DNA of 64,000 nt from Laribacter hongkongensis DSM 14985. Lineage in GTDB: Bacteria > Pseudomonadota > Gammaproteobacteria > Burkholderiales > Aquaspirillaceae. Shown here in pieces: positions 1 to 8,924 of this stretch. The stretch lies in assembly GCF_000423285.1 (NCBI RefSeq), contig NZ_AUHR01000001.1, positions 1 through 64,000 of the forward strand, written 5' to 3'. The notes beneath the pieces are model-generated. The model was not told the DNA's origin, searched no databases, and saw only the letters and a list, made by a program, of their open reading frames with translations. Made by a program: the position numbers and the translations under genes. Numbering within the stretch: position 1 is the first letter of the stretch; each line of letters begins with the position of its first letter.

Positions 1-633
1 CTGGCTGCCGTTGCTCAGCGTCACCACCAGCGGGCTGCCGGTCACCGCATGGTCGGTGCTGACGGTGTAGGTGATGCTGCCGCCTTCGGCGACGGCCTGG
101 CCGTTGGTGACCGAGCTCAACGTAATGGTGAGGGTACCGGCCGGAGCAGTCGTTGAGGTAGATGCAAGGGCCGAAGGCAAATTGGTCGATGCAATATCGG
201 TAACTGCACCGCTCATACTCAACGGAGAAATCGATTCGACAATTCTTCCAAGCCGGTACGCACTGAAACCGCCATCAGGGCCACCACCGGTCAAACCCGC
301 AGCGGCTTCTTCCAGTGTATTGAACGGGTCAGCATTGTTGGTCAGCGCAGCAATGACCTGCTCGGCTTCGGCGTTCAGCGGCTCGACCTTTGCGTCAGTG
401 GCATCCACGGATCGTGGAACCAGCATTTCCTCGGACAGAAGAACCGTACGCCCTCCATCCAAAGCCACCATTTCCCCGTCTGGACGCATCATGAGCACAC
501 TGGCCCCGTCGGCCAGTTCTACACGCTCACCGGCCTGGACAATATCTCCGGACTTGAGTATGCGGGTATGGCCATCTGCTGCTATTGCCTTGACAACACC
601 TTGTACTTCAACGATTTGCCCTTGAGCTGCCAT
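1..633 (-). CDS. LapA/BapA-like giant adhesin, N-terminal retention module (partial)
   Basis: N-terminal 211 codons of a large secreted adhesin; the rest lies beyond the left edge. It starts MAAQGQIVEVQGVVKAI and carries the beta-rich region typical of the retention module that keeps LapA-type type I substrates plugged in the outer membrane. An AAAG site followed by a glycine-rich stretch (EEAAAGLTGGGPDGGF, about residues 119-134) resembles the di-alanine site cut by LapG proteases. After a Ser/Thr/Ala linker an Ig-like repeat begins (GSITYTVSTDHAVTGSPL). The ATG follows AGAGGAAC. It lies downstream of its probable transporter genes on the same strand. A cell-surface or biofilm adhesin is inferred; repeats and a C-terminal secretion signal cannot be seen. 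LapG and LapD are not in the window. Confidence 0.85.
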   Translation of the reverse strand, partial: MAAQGQIVEVQGVVKAIAADGHTRILKSGDIVQAGERVELADGASVLMMRPDGEMVALDGGRTVLLSEEMLVPRSVDATDAKVEPLNAEAEQVIAALTNNADPFNTLEEAAAGLTGGGPDGGFSAYRLGRIVESISPLSMSGAVTDIASTNLPSALASTSTTAPAGTLTITLSSVTNGQAVAEGGSITYTVSTDHAVTGSPLVVTLSNGSQ

Positions 634-698
634 GATACGTTCCTCTGAATGGTATCTGTCGACAGCATCAATTCAACACCTGAAAATGCAAAAAGAAT

Positions 699-716
699 AT
701 GGCACCGAAGTGCCAT
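699..716 (-). terminator. Weak terminator-like hairpin between regulator and adhesin genes
   Basis: A perfect 7-bp stem (ATGGCAC/GTGCCAT) with a 4-base loop, followed on the minus strand by ATTCTTTTT. It lies in the 107-bp gap between the LuxR-type regulator and the adhesin start. It may partly end the secretion-gene transcript or attenuate read-through into the adhesin. A 10-bp palindrome CTGTCGACAG sits at 656-665, upstream of the adhesin start. Confidence 0.45.
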
Positions 717-740
717 GCGGAGGGTTACAAACGCTGTTGT

Positions 741-1331
741 TCAGGCCAGCTTGATCAACAGCTGCAAGCGGTCTTCCACTCCCAGTTTCTGGAACACGCT
801 GGAAAGATGCTTTTTGACGGTGTTTTCAGAAATGTCCAGTTCCCGGGCAATTTCCTTGTTTGCCAACCCGCGGCGCAAGGCCTGCACGACTTCGCGTTCC
901 CGCTCGGTCAGCAGGGCCCCCGGGCCGTCAATCCCGTCCCGGGACAGGTGATTACCCACCTGCATGCACAACAAGCCGAGCAGATCCCGCCCGATCCAGC
1001 TGGCACCACTGGCAACCGTGGCCACCACCTGTTTCAGGAGGTCCGGGGTTGAATATGCATGCGCATAGCCAGCGGCTCCCCGCGTTATCCAGGCAACTCC
1101 TTCCGGGTTGGAGGGCGCAGAACTCAGGGCAATCACCCGGCCGTGCAGGCACAGCCCCGGCCAGTCGCATGCGGCAAGACCGGGCATGGACAAATCCACC
1201 AGCACAAGCTGCTGCAATCGCAATTGCGGCTCCAGGTCACGGAAAGATTGCAGATGCCGGCATGCTTCCGGTGAAAGGGCTTTCTGCCATGTCAACGCCA
1301 GCGTATCGCTATGTGTCAGCAACAGAATCAT
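741..1331 (-). CDS. LuxR/NarL-type transcriptional regulator with degenerate receiver
   Basis: 196-residue two-domain regulator. Residues 1-120 have a CheY-like outline with Asp46 in LVLVDLSMPG at the phospho-acceptor position. The acidic pair usual after the first strand is reduced to one Asp (LLTHSDT), and the conserved Lys of the last strand is absent (GAAGYAHAY where GYLLK is usual). Residues about 138-196 are a standard LuxR helix-turn-helix (LTEREREVVQAL, NKEIARELDISENTVKKHL). The gene follows the membrane-fusion gene by 4 bp and precedes the adhesin, so control of the adhesin or its exporter is likely. No histidine kinase is nearby. The regulator class is certain; target and phosphorylation are not. 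Confidence 0.85.
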   Translation of the reverse strand: MILLLTHSDTLALTWQKALSPEACRHLQSFRDLEPQLRLQQLVLVDLSMPGLAACDWPGLCLHGRVIALSSAPSNPEGVAWITRGAAGYAHAYSTPDLLKQVVATVASGASWIGRDLLGLLCMQVGNHLSRDGIDGPGALLTEREREVVQALRRGLANKEIARELDISENTVKKHLSSVFQKLGVEDRLQLLIKLA

Positions 1332-1335
1332 GCAA

Positions 1336-2745
1336 TCACCGTTCGGTTAGTGCAGTCGCTTTGGCGCGCAGCACGGGCTTGAGCAGATAGGACAGGATTG
1401 TTTTCTTGCCGGTCATGATGTCCACCTGGGCCACCATGCCGGGCATGATCGGCAACTTTTGCTCTCCCAGCCGGGAACCTTTGGTCCGTACCTTGACGAT
1501 ATAGAAAGCATTGCCTTTGTCATCGGTAATGGTATCGGCTCCGATGTTTTCCACCTCGCCTTCCATGCCCCCATAGACGGTGTAGTCATAAGCGGTGTAG
1601 CGAACCACGGCCCGCTGTCCGGGATGCAGGAAAGCGATATCCCGGGGCGAAATGCGAGTTTCAAGCAACAGACCGTCATCCAGCGGCACGATTTCAACAA
1701 TATCCTTGCCCGGCTGGACCACGCCTCCGATGGTATTCAGATACAGTCGCTTGACCTCGCCGTTCACGGGTGAGCGGATTTCGGACAGCCTGACCTTGTC
1801 CTCCAGTGCCACGCTGCCTTCGGACAGGCTGTTGAGCTTGCCCATGGTTTCGGACAGCTCGCTTGAAGCCTTGTTCCGGAAAGTCAGCTCCACTTCCTCT
1901 ATCTTGCGACTGGCTTCGGTAATGGCCGCCTGAATCTTGGGAATCTGCGCGTTGGCCTGTTCGCGCTCACCACGATAACGGGCAACATCCCTCTCCAGCC
2001 GCATCAGATCCACGTCGGATACGGCTCCGACATCTTTCAGCGGACGGGTAACGGCCAGCTCTTTTGCCGTCAGGTCGTAGCTTTGTGCCGCTTGGGATGC
2101 CCGTGCCCGGACTTCGCTCAGTTCCTGCTGACGCTGGGTCTGCTGCTGCCGGGCAATCGACAAGCTGGCTTCCAGCTCCAGGCGGGATGACTCATACAAA
2201 CCACGTTCCTGTGCCGCCACTTCAGGCGCTTCCTGAATCACCTGGGCCGGCATTTCGAACGGAGTCTGCTCGGTAATCGCACGCAAGCGTGCGGCTTTCG
2301 CCAGCAAGGACAGGTACTGCGCCTGGTTTTCACGCAGGGAAGACACAAACCGGGTGTTGTCCACCTTGAGCAGCAATTGTCCTTTTTTGACAACCTGCCC
2401 TTCCTTGACCAGGATTTCCGACACCACGCCACCATCCAGGCTTTGCAAATGCTGGTTCTGTCCGGACGGAATCACCTTGCCCTCGCCGCGCGAAACCTCA
2501 TCCACCCTGGCCAGCGCCGCCCACAGCACTGCGCAGACAGCCAGGGCCAGCAGTGTCCAGACGAAAACTCGCGGCCGGTTGGGCTTTTGCTCAAGGATTG
2601 CCCAGTCGGCATCCATGGCAAAGTCCGTACGGTCAGACAGGTCGCGTGCCGCGGCCCAGTCCATCAATCGCTCGAACCAAGGATTGCTGCGTGCCCGCGC
2701 CCGCAGCATCCGGTCTTGCAGCCATGCCTTCAGTCGCGCTTTCAT
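1336..2745 (-). CDS. Type I secretion membrane-fusion protein (HlyD/LapC family)
   Basis: 469 residues, the normal length for HlyD-type adaptors. A short cytoplasmic N-terminus is followed by one membrane helix at about residues 54-75 (VFVWTLLALAVCAVLWAALA). Then come a lipoyl-like half motif (GGVVSEILVKEGQVVKKGQ), a long Gln/Glu/Arg-rich coiled coil (about 150-310), the second lipoyl half (IRSPVNGEVKRLYLNTIGG) and a beta barrel. It bridges the inner-membrane ABC transporter and a TolC-like outer-membrane channel. It overlaps the transporter gene by 4 bp (ATGA), so the two are translationally coupled. The substrate is probably the adjacent adhesin. No dedicated outer-membrane channel gene is in this cluster. 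Confidence 0.93.
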   Translation of the reverse strand: MKARLKAWLQDRMLRARARSNPWFERLMDWAAARDLSDRTDFAMDADWAILEQKPNRPRVFVWTLLALAVCAVLWAALARVDEVSRGEGKVIPSGQNQHLQSLDGGVVSEILVKEGQVVKKGQLLLKVDNTRFVSSLRENQAQYLSLLAKAARLRAITEQTPFEMPAQVIQEAPEVAAQERGLYESSRLELEASLSIARQQQTQRQQELSEVRARASQAAQSYDLTAKELAVTRPLKDVGAVSDVDLMRLERDVARYRGEREQANAQIPKIQAAITEASRKIEEVELTFRNKASSELSETMGKLNSLSEGSVALEDKVRLSEIRSPVNGEVKRLYLNTIGGVVQPGKDIVEIVPLDDGLLLETRISPRDIAFLHPGQRAVVRYTAYDYTVYGGMEGEVENIGADTITDDKGNAFYIVKVRTKGSRLGEQKLPIMPGMVAQVDIMTGKKTILSYLLKPVLRAKATALTER

Positions 2746-4907
2746 GCTGCCACCCCCGTGACCTGCCCACCCTGAAGAGCCTGTATGACCTGTGCTTTCG
2801 GACCATCAGCAACAATCCGTCCCTGGTCAATCACGATCAAGCGATCCACCAGTGACAAAAGGGCATTGTGGTGCGTCACCAGTACCAGCGTCCGTCCCGG
2901 CAGCACCGACTCCAGCGTCTGGTAGATCTGTCGTTCCGTGCTGTGGTCCATGTTACTGGTGGGCTCGTCCAGCAACAGGATGGGCGGCGAATTCAGCAGG
3001 GCCCGGGCAATGGCCACGGCCTTGCGCTGCCCGCCGGACAGTGTGTCGCCCCGCTCACCAATGATCATGTCAAAGCCTTGCGGATGACTGTTTACGAACC
3101 CTGTCAGGCCGGCCTGGTCCGCCGCCGCCGCGACACTGGCATCGTGGACATGGGGAGAACCCATGGCGATGTTGTCGCGCAGGCTGCCATAGAACAGCAC
3201 GACATCCTGTGGCACATATCCGATGTTGCGCCGCAGTTCGGCCGGATCGATCTGGTTGGTGTCGATGCCGTCCACACGGATGCTGCCCCCGGTTGGCCGG
3301 AACAGCCCGAGAATCAGCTTTTGCAGGGTGGACTTGCCCGACCCGACCCGACCGATGATGGCAACCCGCTCGCCGGCCCGGATCCTGAACGACACGTTGT
3401 CCAGCGACGGCAACGGAGAAGCCGGATAATTGAACGAAACATCCCGGAACTCTATTTCGCCTTTGAAATGGGTACGGTGAAAGAACGAAACATCCTTTTC
3501 ACGCTCGACCGGCAGCTTCATGAAGGAATCCAGCGCACCCAGCGACGTCCTGGCATTGTGGTATTGCGTCAGCAGGCCCACCACTTGTCCGAGCGGTGCC
3601 ATGGCCCGGCCACACAGCATGACTGCGGCAATCACCCCGCCCTGGGATACCAGGCCATTCATGATCAGGTACACACCCAGTACCAGCATGGCAATCGAGG
3701 TGGTCTGCTGGATCAGGCCGGAAAAATTGACCGTACTGGAAGCCAGCAGCTTGAGCCGGGTACCGACCTGGGCCAGAAACAGCGTGGACTGTTCCCACTT
3801 GCCCTGCTGCTCACCCTCGGCCGCCAGTACCTTGAGCGTGTCGAGGTTGGCCAGGTTTTCCACCAGATGGGCATTCTTCTGTGACGCCGCACGCAAGGTG
3901 GTTTCCGTCAGCTCCTGCATTTTTTCCTGCACCAGCCAGGCAAATCCCAGCATCAGGACGCCACCGGCCACGACCGGCAACATCATCCACGGAGACACCC
4001 AGCCAATAGCCAGAATGAAGATCAGGGCAAACGGCAGGTCGATCAGGCCGGTGATCGAGGCCGAAGCGATGAAATCCCGCACGGTTTCAAATGCCCGCAG
4101 GTTGGCGGCAAAAGCCCCCACCGAGGCTGGCCGGGCCTCCATGCGCACCCCCAGCACCCGCTCCATGATCAGGGCAGACAGGGTGACATCAATGCGCTTG
4201 CTGGCAAGATCAACCAGATAACCACGCGTCACCTTGAGCATGAAATCAAACAGCAGGACCAGGGCTGCGCCTGACGTCAGCACCCACAGGGTATCGGTCG
4301 CCATGTTGGGCACGACCCGGTCGTACACGTTCATGGTGACAATCGGCGTCACCAGTGCAAACAGGTTGATGAGCAGTGCGGCCACCAGGGCATCACGGTA
4401 CAGCGGCCAGCTGGAATACACCGTTCCCCAGAACCAGTGCCGAGACCGGATTTCTGCCAGCTCCGGTGCCCGGCGCTCGAAACTGAAGCGGGGTTTCACG
4501 AAAATCGACAACCCCAGATGGTTGGCCATCAGGGTGTCGAGCGGCATGTCGACCGTGGAATCCGGCAGTTCCGGATAGCTGATCTGCGCCATGTCCCCCT
4601 CGATCCCGCGCAGGATGCAGGCTTCGTTGTCCTTCAGCAGCAGGACCGCAGGCAGCAGGTCTGCCCGCAGCGAGGTCAGTGGCTGGCGGACCACCCGCGA
4701 AACCAGGCCGATCCGGCGGGCCGACCGGGCAAACATCGACGGTGTCAGCCGGTGCTCCACCAACGGAATGCCGGCTACCAGTGCCTCTCGCGTGGTGGCA
4801 ATGCCATAGGCGCGTGCCAAGGAAAACAGGCAGTCCAGCAGCGGGTCAACATGGGTCGACTGACGGGAAAACTGGGCGCCGGGATCCGGAGCGGTCGAAC
4901 TGTCCAT
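2742..4907 (-). CDS. Type I secretion ABC transporter/permease (LapB/LssB type)
   Basis: 721-residue exporter. Residues about 20-140 form a C39-peptidase-like domain with no recognisable catalytic Cys-Gly motif, as expected for transporters that do not cleave a leader. A six-helix membrane domain spans about 165-440. The ATPase domain has Walker A GRVGSGKST (near 520), signature LSGGQRKAVAIARALL (near 620), Walker B ILLLDEPTS (near 645) and an H-loop VTHHNAL. It exports unfolded adhesin in one step with the adaptor encoded just downstream. ATG is preceded by AAGGA. A TATATA -10-like box lies about 50 bp upstream, but its -35 is unclear. Confidence 0.94.
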   Translation of the reverse strand: MDSSTAPDPGAQFSRQSTHVDPLLDCLFSLARAYGIATTREALVAGIPLVEHRLTPSMFARSARRIGLVSRVVRQPLTSLRADLLPAVLLLKDNEACILRGIEGDMAQISYPELPDSTVDMPLDTLMANHLGLSIFVKPRFSFERRAPELAEIRSRHWFWGTVYSSWPLYRDALVAALLINLFALVTPIVTMNVYDRVVPNMATDTLWVLTSGAALVLLFDFMLKVTRGYLVDLASKRIDVTLSALIMERVLGVRMEARPASVGAFAANLRAFETVRDFIASASITGLIDLPFALIFILAIGWVSPWMMLPVVAGGVLMLGFAWLVQEKMQELTETTLRAASQKNAHLVENLANLDTLKVLAAEGEQQGKWEQSTLFLAQVGTRLKLLASSTVNFSGLIQQTTSIAMLVLGVYLIMNGLVSQGGVIAAVMLCGRAMAPLGQVVGLLTQYHNARTSLGALDSFMKLPVEREKDVSFFHRTHFKGEIEFRDVSFNYPASPLPSLDNVSFRIRAGERVAIIGRVGSGKSTLQKLILGLFRPTGGSIRVDGIDTNQIDPAELRRNIGYVPQDVVLFYGSLRDNIAMGSPHVHDASVAAAADQAGLTGFVNSHPQGFDMIIGERGDTLSGGQRKAVAIARALLNSPPILLLDEPTSNMDHSTERQIYQTLESVLPGRTLVLVTHHNALLSLVDRLIVIDQGRIVADGPKAQVIQALQGGQVTGVAA

Positions 4908-5003
4908 ATGCTTCCTTGCTACTGCCTGACAGGCTTCGTTTAATCCATTGGGGTATATACCATTCCAAAAACATAACCAAATCTACAAATTACATCAGCC
5001 ATG

Positions 5004-5026
5004 AAAAAAGCTGCCCGCAGGCAGCT
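5004..5026 (-). terminator. Rho-independent terminator of prlC
   Basis: On the minus strand AGCTGCC and GGCAGCT form a perfect 7-bp stem with a 4-base loop, followed by TTTTTT. It lies 27 bp past the prlC stop codon. Confidence 0.85.
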
Positions 5027-5052
5027 CTGGTTCACGTCCGGTTTTGTCGGTT

Positions 5053-7083
5053 TCAACCGGCCGTCAGCATGCCGTTGTGGCGCAGCAAAGGCTCCAGCTC
5101 CGGCTCCCGCCCACGGAAGGCCTTGAACGATTCCATGGCCGGACGCGAGCCGCCCACCGCCAGAATCTCGTTCCAGAAGCGGCGACCGGTATCCGGATTG
5201 GCGCCCCCCTGCTCCTCGAAGGCGGCATAGGCATCTGCCGACAGCACCTCGGCCCACTTGTAGCTGTAGTAGCCCGCTGCATAGCCGCCGGCGAAGATGT
5301 GGCTGAAACTGTTGACGAAGCGGTTGTAGGCCGGCGGCAGGTTGACCGCCACCTCGCGGCGCACCTCGGCCAGCAAGGCTTCCCAGTCGTCTGCCTCCGG
5401 ACTGAATTCACTGTGCAGCAGCATGTCGAACAGCGAGAACTCGATCTGGCGCACCGTCATCATGCCGCTCTGGAAGTTCCGGGCGGCCAGCATCTTGTCA
5501 AACAGGGCGCGTGGCAGCGGTTCGCCACTGTCCACATGGGCGGTCATGCCTTGCAGCACGTCCCACTCCCAGCAGAAATTCTCCATGAACTGGCTCGGCA
5601 GTTCGACCGCATCCCACTCTACCCCGCTGATGCCGGACACGCCCGGCACGTCGATGCGGGTCAGCAGATGATGCAGGCCGTGGCCGAATTCGTGGAACAG
5701 CGTGGTGACTTCGTCGTGGCTGAACAGCGCCGGCTTGCCACCGACCGGTGCCGAGAAATTGCAGGTGAGATACGCCACCGGCGTCACCGTATCGCCCGCG
5801 CGGGAGCGACGGCCTCGCGCGTCATCCATCCACGCCCCGCCGCGCTTCTGCGCCCGGGCATAGAGATCCAGATAGAACTCGCCCAGCTTGCTGCCATCCT
5901 GACGGATTTCAAAGAAACGTACGTCCGGATGCCAGGTTTCGGCCGAGGTTTCCACCACGTCGATGCCGTACAGGGTCTTGACCACGCCAAACAGCCCGGC
6001 CAGCACCCTGGGTTCGGGGAAATAGGGCTTCACGTCCTGCTCGCTGAAGGCATAGCGGGCCACGCGCAGTTTTTCCGACACAAAGGCCAGATCCCACGCG
6101 GCCAGCTCGCTCATGCCCAGTTCGGCCTTGGCAAAGGCTTCCAGCTCGGCGCGGTCTTTCTCGGCAAACGGCTTGGCACGCACGGCCAGATCCCGCAGGA
6201 AAGTGGTGACTTCCGCCGGCGTGTCAGCCATTTTCGGCGCCAGTGACAGCTCGGCGTAATTGGCAAAGCCGAGCATGGCGGCTTCTTCGGCCCGCAGCTT
6301 GAGGATGTCGCGGATCAGCGGCGCGTTATTCCACTTTTCCTCGCCAAACTCGGAAGCCCGGGTGACATAGGCGCGATACAGCGTTTCGCGCAGCGGCCGG
6401 TGGGTGCCGTACTGCATCAGCGGGTAATAGAACGGGAATTGCAGGGTGATCTTGTAGCCGTCCTTGCCGTCTGCCTCGGCAGCGGCGCGGTACATGGCTT
6501 TTACATCGGCCGGCACGCCGTCGATTTCCGCTTCGCTGGCGTAATAGGCAAAGGCATCGGTGGCATCCAGCAGATTCTGCTCGAAGCGGGCATCGAGATC
6601 CGCCAGCTGGAGCTGGATCTCGGTAAAGCGCGGCTTGTCGCTGTCCGGCAGCTCGGCCCCGCTCAGACGGAAGTCGCGCAGTTCGTTCTGCAACACTTTT
6701 TGCTGCGGCGCAGACAGCTGCGCGTAGGCCGGGCTGGCCACCAGCGCCTTGTATTTTTCGAACAGGGCGAGGTTCTGCCCCAGTTCGGTGAAGAAAGCCG
6801 AAATTTTCGGCAGGTTGCTGTTGTAGGCCTCACGCAGCTCGGGCGTATTCACCACGCTGTTGAGGTGCGACACCGGCCCCCACACGCGGCCGATGCGTTC
6901 GGTGGCCGCATTGAGCGGTTCGACGAAATGCTCCCAGTCCGGCGTGGCCGGGTCGGCCAGCAGTCGCTCGACCACCACGCGGGCATCGGCAATGGTGCTC
7001 TCCACGGCCGGCGCCACATGCTCGGGCCGGATCAGGGCAAACGGAGGCAGGTTCGGGTAATCGATCAGCGGATTGTCAGTCAT
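5053..7083 (-). CDS. prlC: Oligopeptidase A (M3 family zinc metallopeptidase)
   Basis: 676-residue M3 metallopeptidase. The zinc motif HEFGH in LFHEFGHGLHHL lies near residue 463, with the downstream Glu ligand region following (VEWDAVELPSQFMENF). It degrades short peptides, including cleaved signal peptides, in the cytoplasm. The chosen start, MTDNPLIDYPNLPPF, matches the usual N-terminus of the family and has GAGGA upstream; the frame is open 11 codons further. Length fits the roughly 680-residue E. coli enzyme. It is monocistronic, with its own terminator at 5004-5026, and diverges from the K+ channel gene. Confidence 0.95.
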   Translation of the reverse strand: MTDNPLIDYPNLPPFALIRPEHVAPAVESTIADARVVVERLLADPATPDWEHFVEPLNAATERIGRVWGPVSHLNSVVNTPELREAYNSNLPKISAFFTELGQNLALFEKYKALVASPAYAQLSAPQQKVLQNELRDFRLSGAELPDSDKPRFTEIQLQLADLDARFEQNLLDATDAFAYYASEAEIDGVPADVKAMYRAAAEADGKDGYKITLQFPFYYPLMQYGTHRPLRETLYRAYVTRASEFGEEKWNNAPLIRDILKLRAEEAAMLGFANYAELSLAPKMADTPAEVTTFLRDLAVRAKPFAEKDRAELEAFAKAELGMSELAAWDLAFVSEKLRVARYAFSEQDVKPYFPEPRVLAGLFGVVKTLYGIDVVETSAETWHPDVRFFEIRQDGSKLGEFYLDLYARAQKRGGAWMDDARGRRSRAGDTVTPVAYLTCNFSAPVGGKPALFSHDEVTTLFHEFGHGLHHLLTRIDVPGVSGISGVEWDAVELPSQFMENFCWEWDVLQGMTAHVDSGEPLPRALFDKMLAARNFQSGMMTVRQIEFSLFDMLLHSEFSPEADDWEALLAEVRREVAVNLPPAYNRFVNSFSHIFAGGYAAGYYSYKWAEVLSADAYAAFEEQGGANPDTGRRFWNEILAVGGSRPAMESFKAFRGREPELEPLLRHNGMLTAG

Positions 7084-7237
7084 CTCGGGTAGGTCCTCGG
7101 CTGCGGCACGCAGCATGGATTTTTGTGCCGGCCACCGTCATGATGGCGTTTTCCAGACTAGGCAAATGGGGCTGCGATGGCGAAAGACAATCGGTCGGTC
7201 TGCATTGACAGCCATTTGTCGCGACCGGAGCCACGCC

Positions 7238-7663
7238 ATGCTGCTTGAACTCGCCGGCTGGATCACCGCCACCACGCTCGTCACCATGCTGGTGCACATC
7301 TATGCCCTGATCGGCCTGTGGCTGCTGCTGGGCCACCTGCTCGGGCGGTCAGTCCGCCACCGGCGGATCGGCCATGTCGAACTGGCGCTGGCAACAGCCG
7401 GACTGGTCGTCGTGCATCTGCTGGAAATGCTGCTGTGGGCCTTACTCATCATGCACCAGACAGACCTGAGCCGCTTCGGCGACGCCCTGTACTACTCGAT
7501 GATGAGCTACACCACGGTCGGCTACGGTGACGTGGTTCCCCACGGTGACGGCCGCCTGATCGGCAGCATCGAGGCGGTCATCGGTACCCTGATGACCGGA
7601 CTGTCCACGGCCTGGCTGCTGGCCTTTGTTTCGCGGGCGCTGGTTTCCAAATCACCGGCCTGA
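7238..7663 (+). CDS. Small two-pore-helix type potassium channel protein
   Basis: 141 residues. A first helix lies at about 8-32, a second at about 46-70, then a pore loop with the K+ selectivity filter TTVGYGD (near residue 92) and a last helix (about 103-125). There is no RCK/TrkA domain, so it is a bare Ion_trans_2 pore. The start MLLELAGW has GGAG seven bases upstream; the frame is open further but that region overlaps the prlC promoter side. It lies 59 bp upstream of the gamma-carbonic anhydrase gene on the same strand. Ion selectivity is inferred from the filter; physiological role is unknown. Confidence 0.85.
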   Translation: MLLELAGWITATTLVTMLVHIYALIGLWLLLGHLLGRSVRHRRIGHVELALATAGLVVVHLLEMLLWALLIMHQTDLSRFGDALYYSMMSYTTVGYGDVVPHGDGRLIGSIEAVIGTLMTGLSTAWLLAFVSRALVSKSPA

Positions 7664-7722
7664 ACCGGCCGGCAGCCTGCTCCCACCCCGCCTTTCCACT
7701 GTCTGCAAGAGGAATTCCATTC

Positions 7723-8268
7723 ATGCAAGCACGCAATATCCGCCGCTTTGACGGCATCACGCCCACGGTACCTGCCAGTACTTTCGTCGACGACACGGCA
7801 CTGGTCATCGGGGACTGCGTTCTGGGAGAAGAGGCTTCGGTCTGGCCGATGGCCGTGATCCGGGCCGACGTCAATTCGGTACGCATCGGCGCCCGCAGCA
7901 ACATCCAGGATTTCGCCATGCTGCACGAAAGCCACCGCCGCCCGCCGGCCGATCCGGAAGGCGCGCCCCTGACCATCGGTGACGATGTCACCGTCGGCCA
8001 TCACGTCACCCTGCACGGCTGCACGATCGGCAACCGCGTGCTGGTCGGCATCGGCAGCATCGTGCTCGACCGGGCCGTCATCGAAGACGACGTGATCATC
8101 GGTGCCGGCAGCCTGGTGCCGCCGGGTAAGCGGCTGGAGTCGGGCGGGCTGTACGTCGGCAGTCCGGTCAAGCGGGTCCGCGACCTGACCGACGAGGAAA
8201 AGGCGTTCCTGCCCTATTCCGCCGCCCATTACGTGCGGCTGGCAGCACGACATGCCAGCGGTGAATAA
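7723..8268 (+). CDS. Gamma-carbonic anhydrase family protein (YrdA-like)
   Basis: 181-residue left-handed beta-helix protein with hexapeptide repeats (for example IGDDVTVGHHVTLHGCTIG, VLVGIGSIVLDRAVIEDDV). Histidines at HESHRR and GHHVTLHG occupy the metal-ligand positions of gamma-class carbonic anhydrases. Homologues such as YrdA bind zinc, though many show no clear hydratase activity, so enzyme activity is not assured. AGAGGA precedes the ATG. It is followed after 3 bp by the SirB2 gene. Confidence 0.92.
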   Translation: MQARNIRRFDGITPTVPASTFVDDTALVIGDCVLGEEASVWPMAVIRADVNSVRIGARSNIQDFAMLHESHRRPPADPEGAPLTIGDDVTVGHHVTLHGCTIGNRVLVGIGSIVLDRAVIEDDVIIGAGSLVPPGKRLESGGLYVGSPVKRVRDLTDEEKAFLPYSAAHYVRLAARHASGE

Positions 8269-8271
8269 GCC

Positions 8272-8652
8272 ATGAGTTACCTTGCACTCAAAGGCGCCCA
8301 CGCTGGCTTTGCCTACCTGACCCTTCTGTCGTTCACCATCCGCGGCATCTGGATGCTGACGGATTCGCGCCTGCTGACCGCCCGCCTGACCCGCATCGTG
8401 CCGCACGTCATCGACACGGCCTTGCTGGTACTCGGCATCTGGCTGGCCTGGAGCGCCCGGTTCAATCCGCTCAACGAACCCTGGCTGATGGCCAAGATCG
8501 TGCTGCTGCTGGTGTATGTCGGTCTGGGATCAGTCGCCCTGCGGCCCGGTCGCAGCAAGGCCGTACGCACCGCAGCATATGTCATTTCACTTGCCGTTGT
8601 TGTCAGCATCATCATCATCGCCAAGACCAAACCGGCATGGCCACTGGCCTGA
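8272..8652 (+). CDS. SirB2 family membrane protein
   Basis: 126 residues with four predicted membrane helices (about 7-27, 44-64, 70-92 and 100-120). The pattern (ALKGAHAGFAYLTLLSFTIRG, LTRIVPHVIDTALLVLGIWL) matches the SirB2 family, named from a Salmonella locus affecting invasion-gene expression but of unknown biochemical role. The start lies 3 bp after the carbonic anhydrase stop, so the two are co-transcribed. Confidence 0.88.
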   Translation: MSYLALKGAHAGFAYLTLLSFTIRGIWMLTDSRLLTARLTRIVPHVIDTALLVLGIWLAWSARFNPLNEPWLMAKIVLLLVYVGLGSVALRPGRSKAVRTAAYVISLAVVVSIIIIAKTKPAWPLA

Positions 8653-8797
8653 TGCGGACCTCTTGTGCGTCGCACAAGCCTTCGTCATAAACAATAAACA
8701 ACCCCAATCACACCGGCTACCCAATGGCAAAACCTGCAAATACATGGCGTTACCATCGTCATAAACAGGGTTTATACCCCCCTATCAGGAAATCTGA

Positions 8798-8924
8798 TTG
8801 GAATTAGTCAGGTTGATAGACTTAGTATCGGTTCCAGTGTTCGGGCTTTGATGTCCGGGCGCTACGAATCAGGTGTTTCTTCCTCGTGTTTGCCCCGAAG
8901 CCTCGTGCCAGGGGTTTTTTTTTG
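8798..8924 (+). ncRNA. Possible small RNA or terminator region, unassigned
   Basis: The 287-bp gap after the SirB2 gene has promoter-like hexamers (TTGGAA at 8798 and TTAGTA at 8822, 18-bp spacing). A run of nine T at 8916-8924 follows a short GC-rich imperfect hairpin. A transcript of about 90 nt would result, ending just before the convergent TetR gene. It does not resemble 4.5S, 6S or RNase P RNA. It could equally be only the terminator of the upstream operon. Confidence 0.25.

Noticed and set aside
71-625. 184-codon plus-strand frame at the left edge
   Set aside because: It is the antisense shadow of the adhesin gene, whose minus-strand frame has a ribosome site and clear family similarity.
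649-676. TTGAAT-N16-TACCAT as promoter of the adhesin
   Set aside because: Transcription would start inside the ribosome binding site, so the element cannot serve the gene as annotated.
8798-8924. 4.5S, 6S or other known structured RNA in the gap after sirB2
   Set aside because: None of the conserved sequence blocks of these RNAs could be found; it is kept only as a low-confidence candidate.
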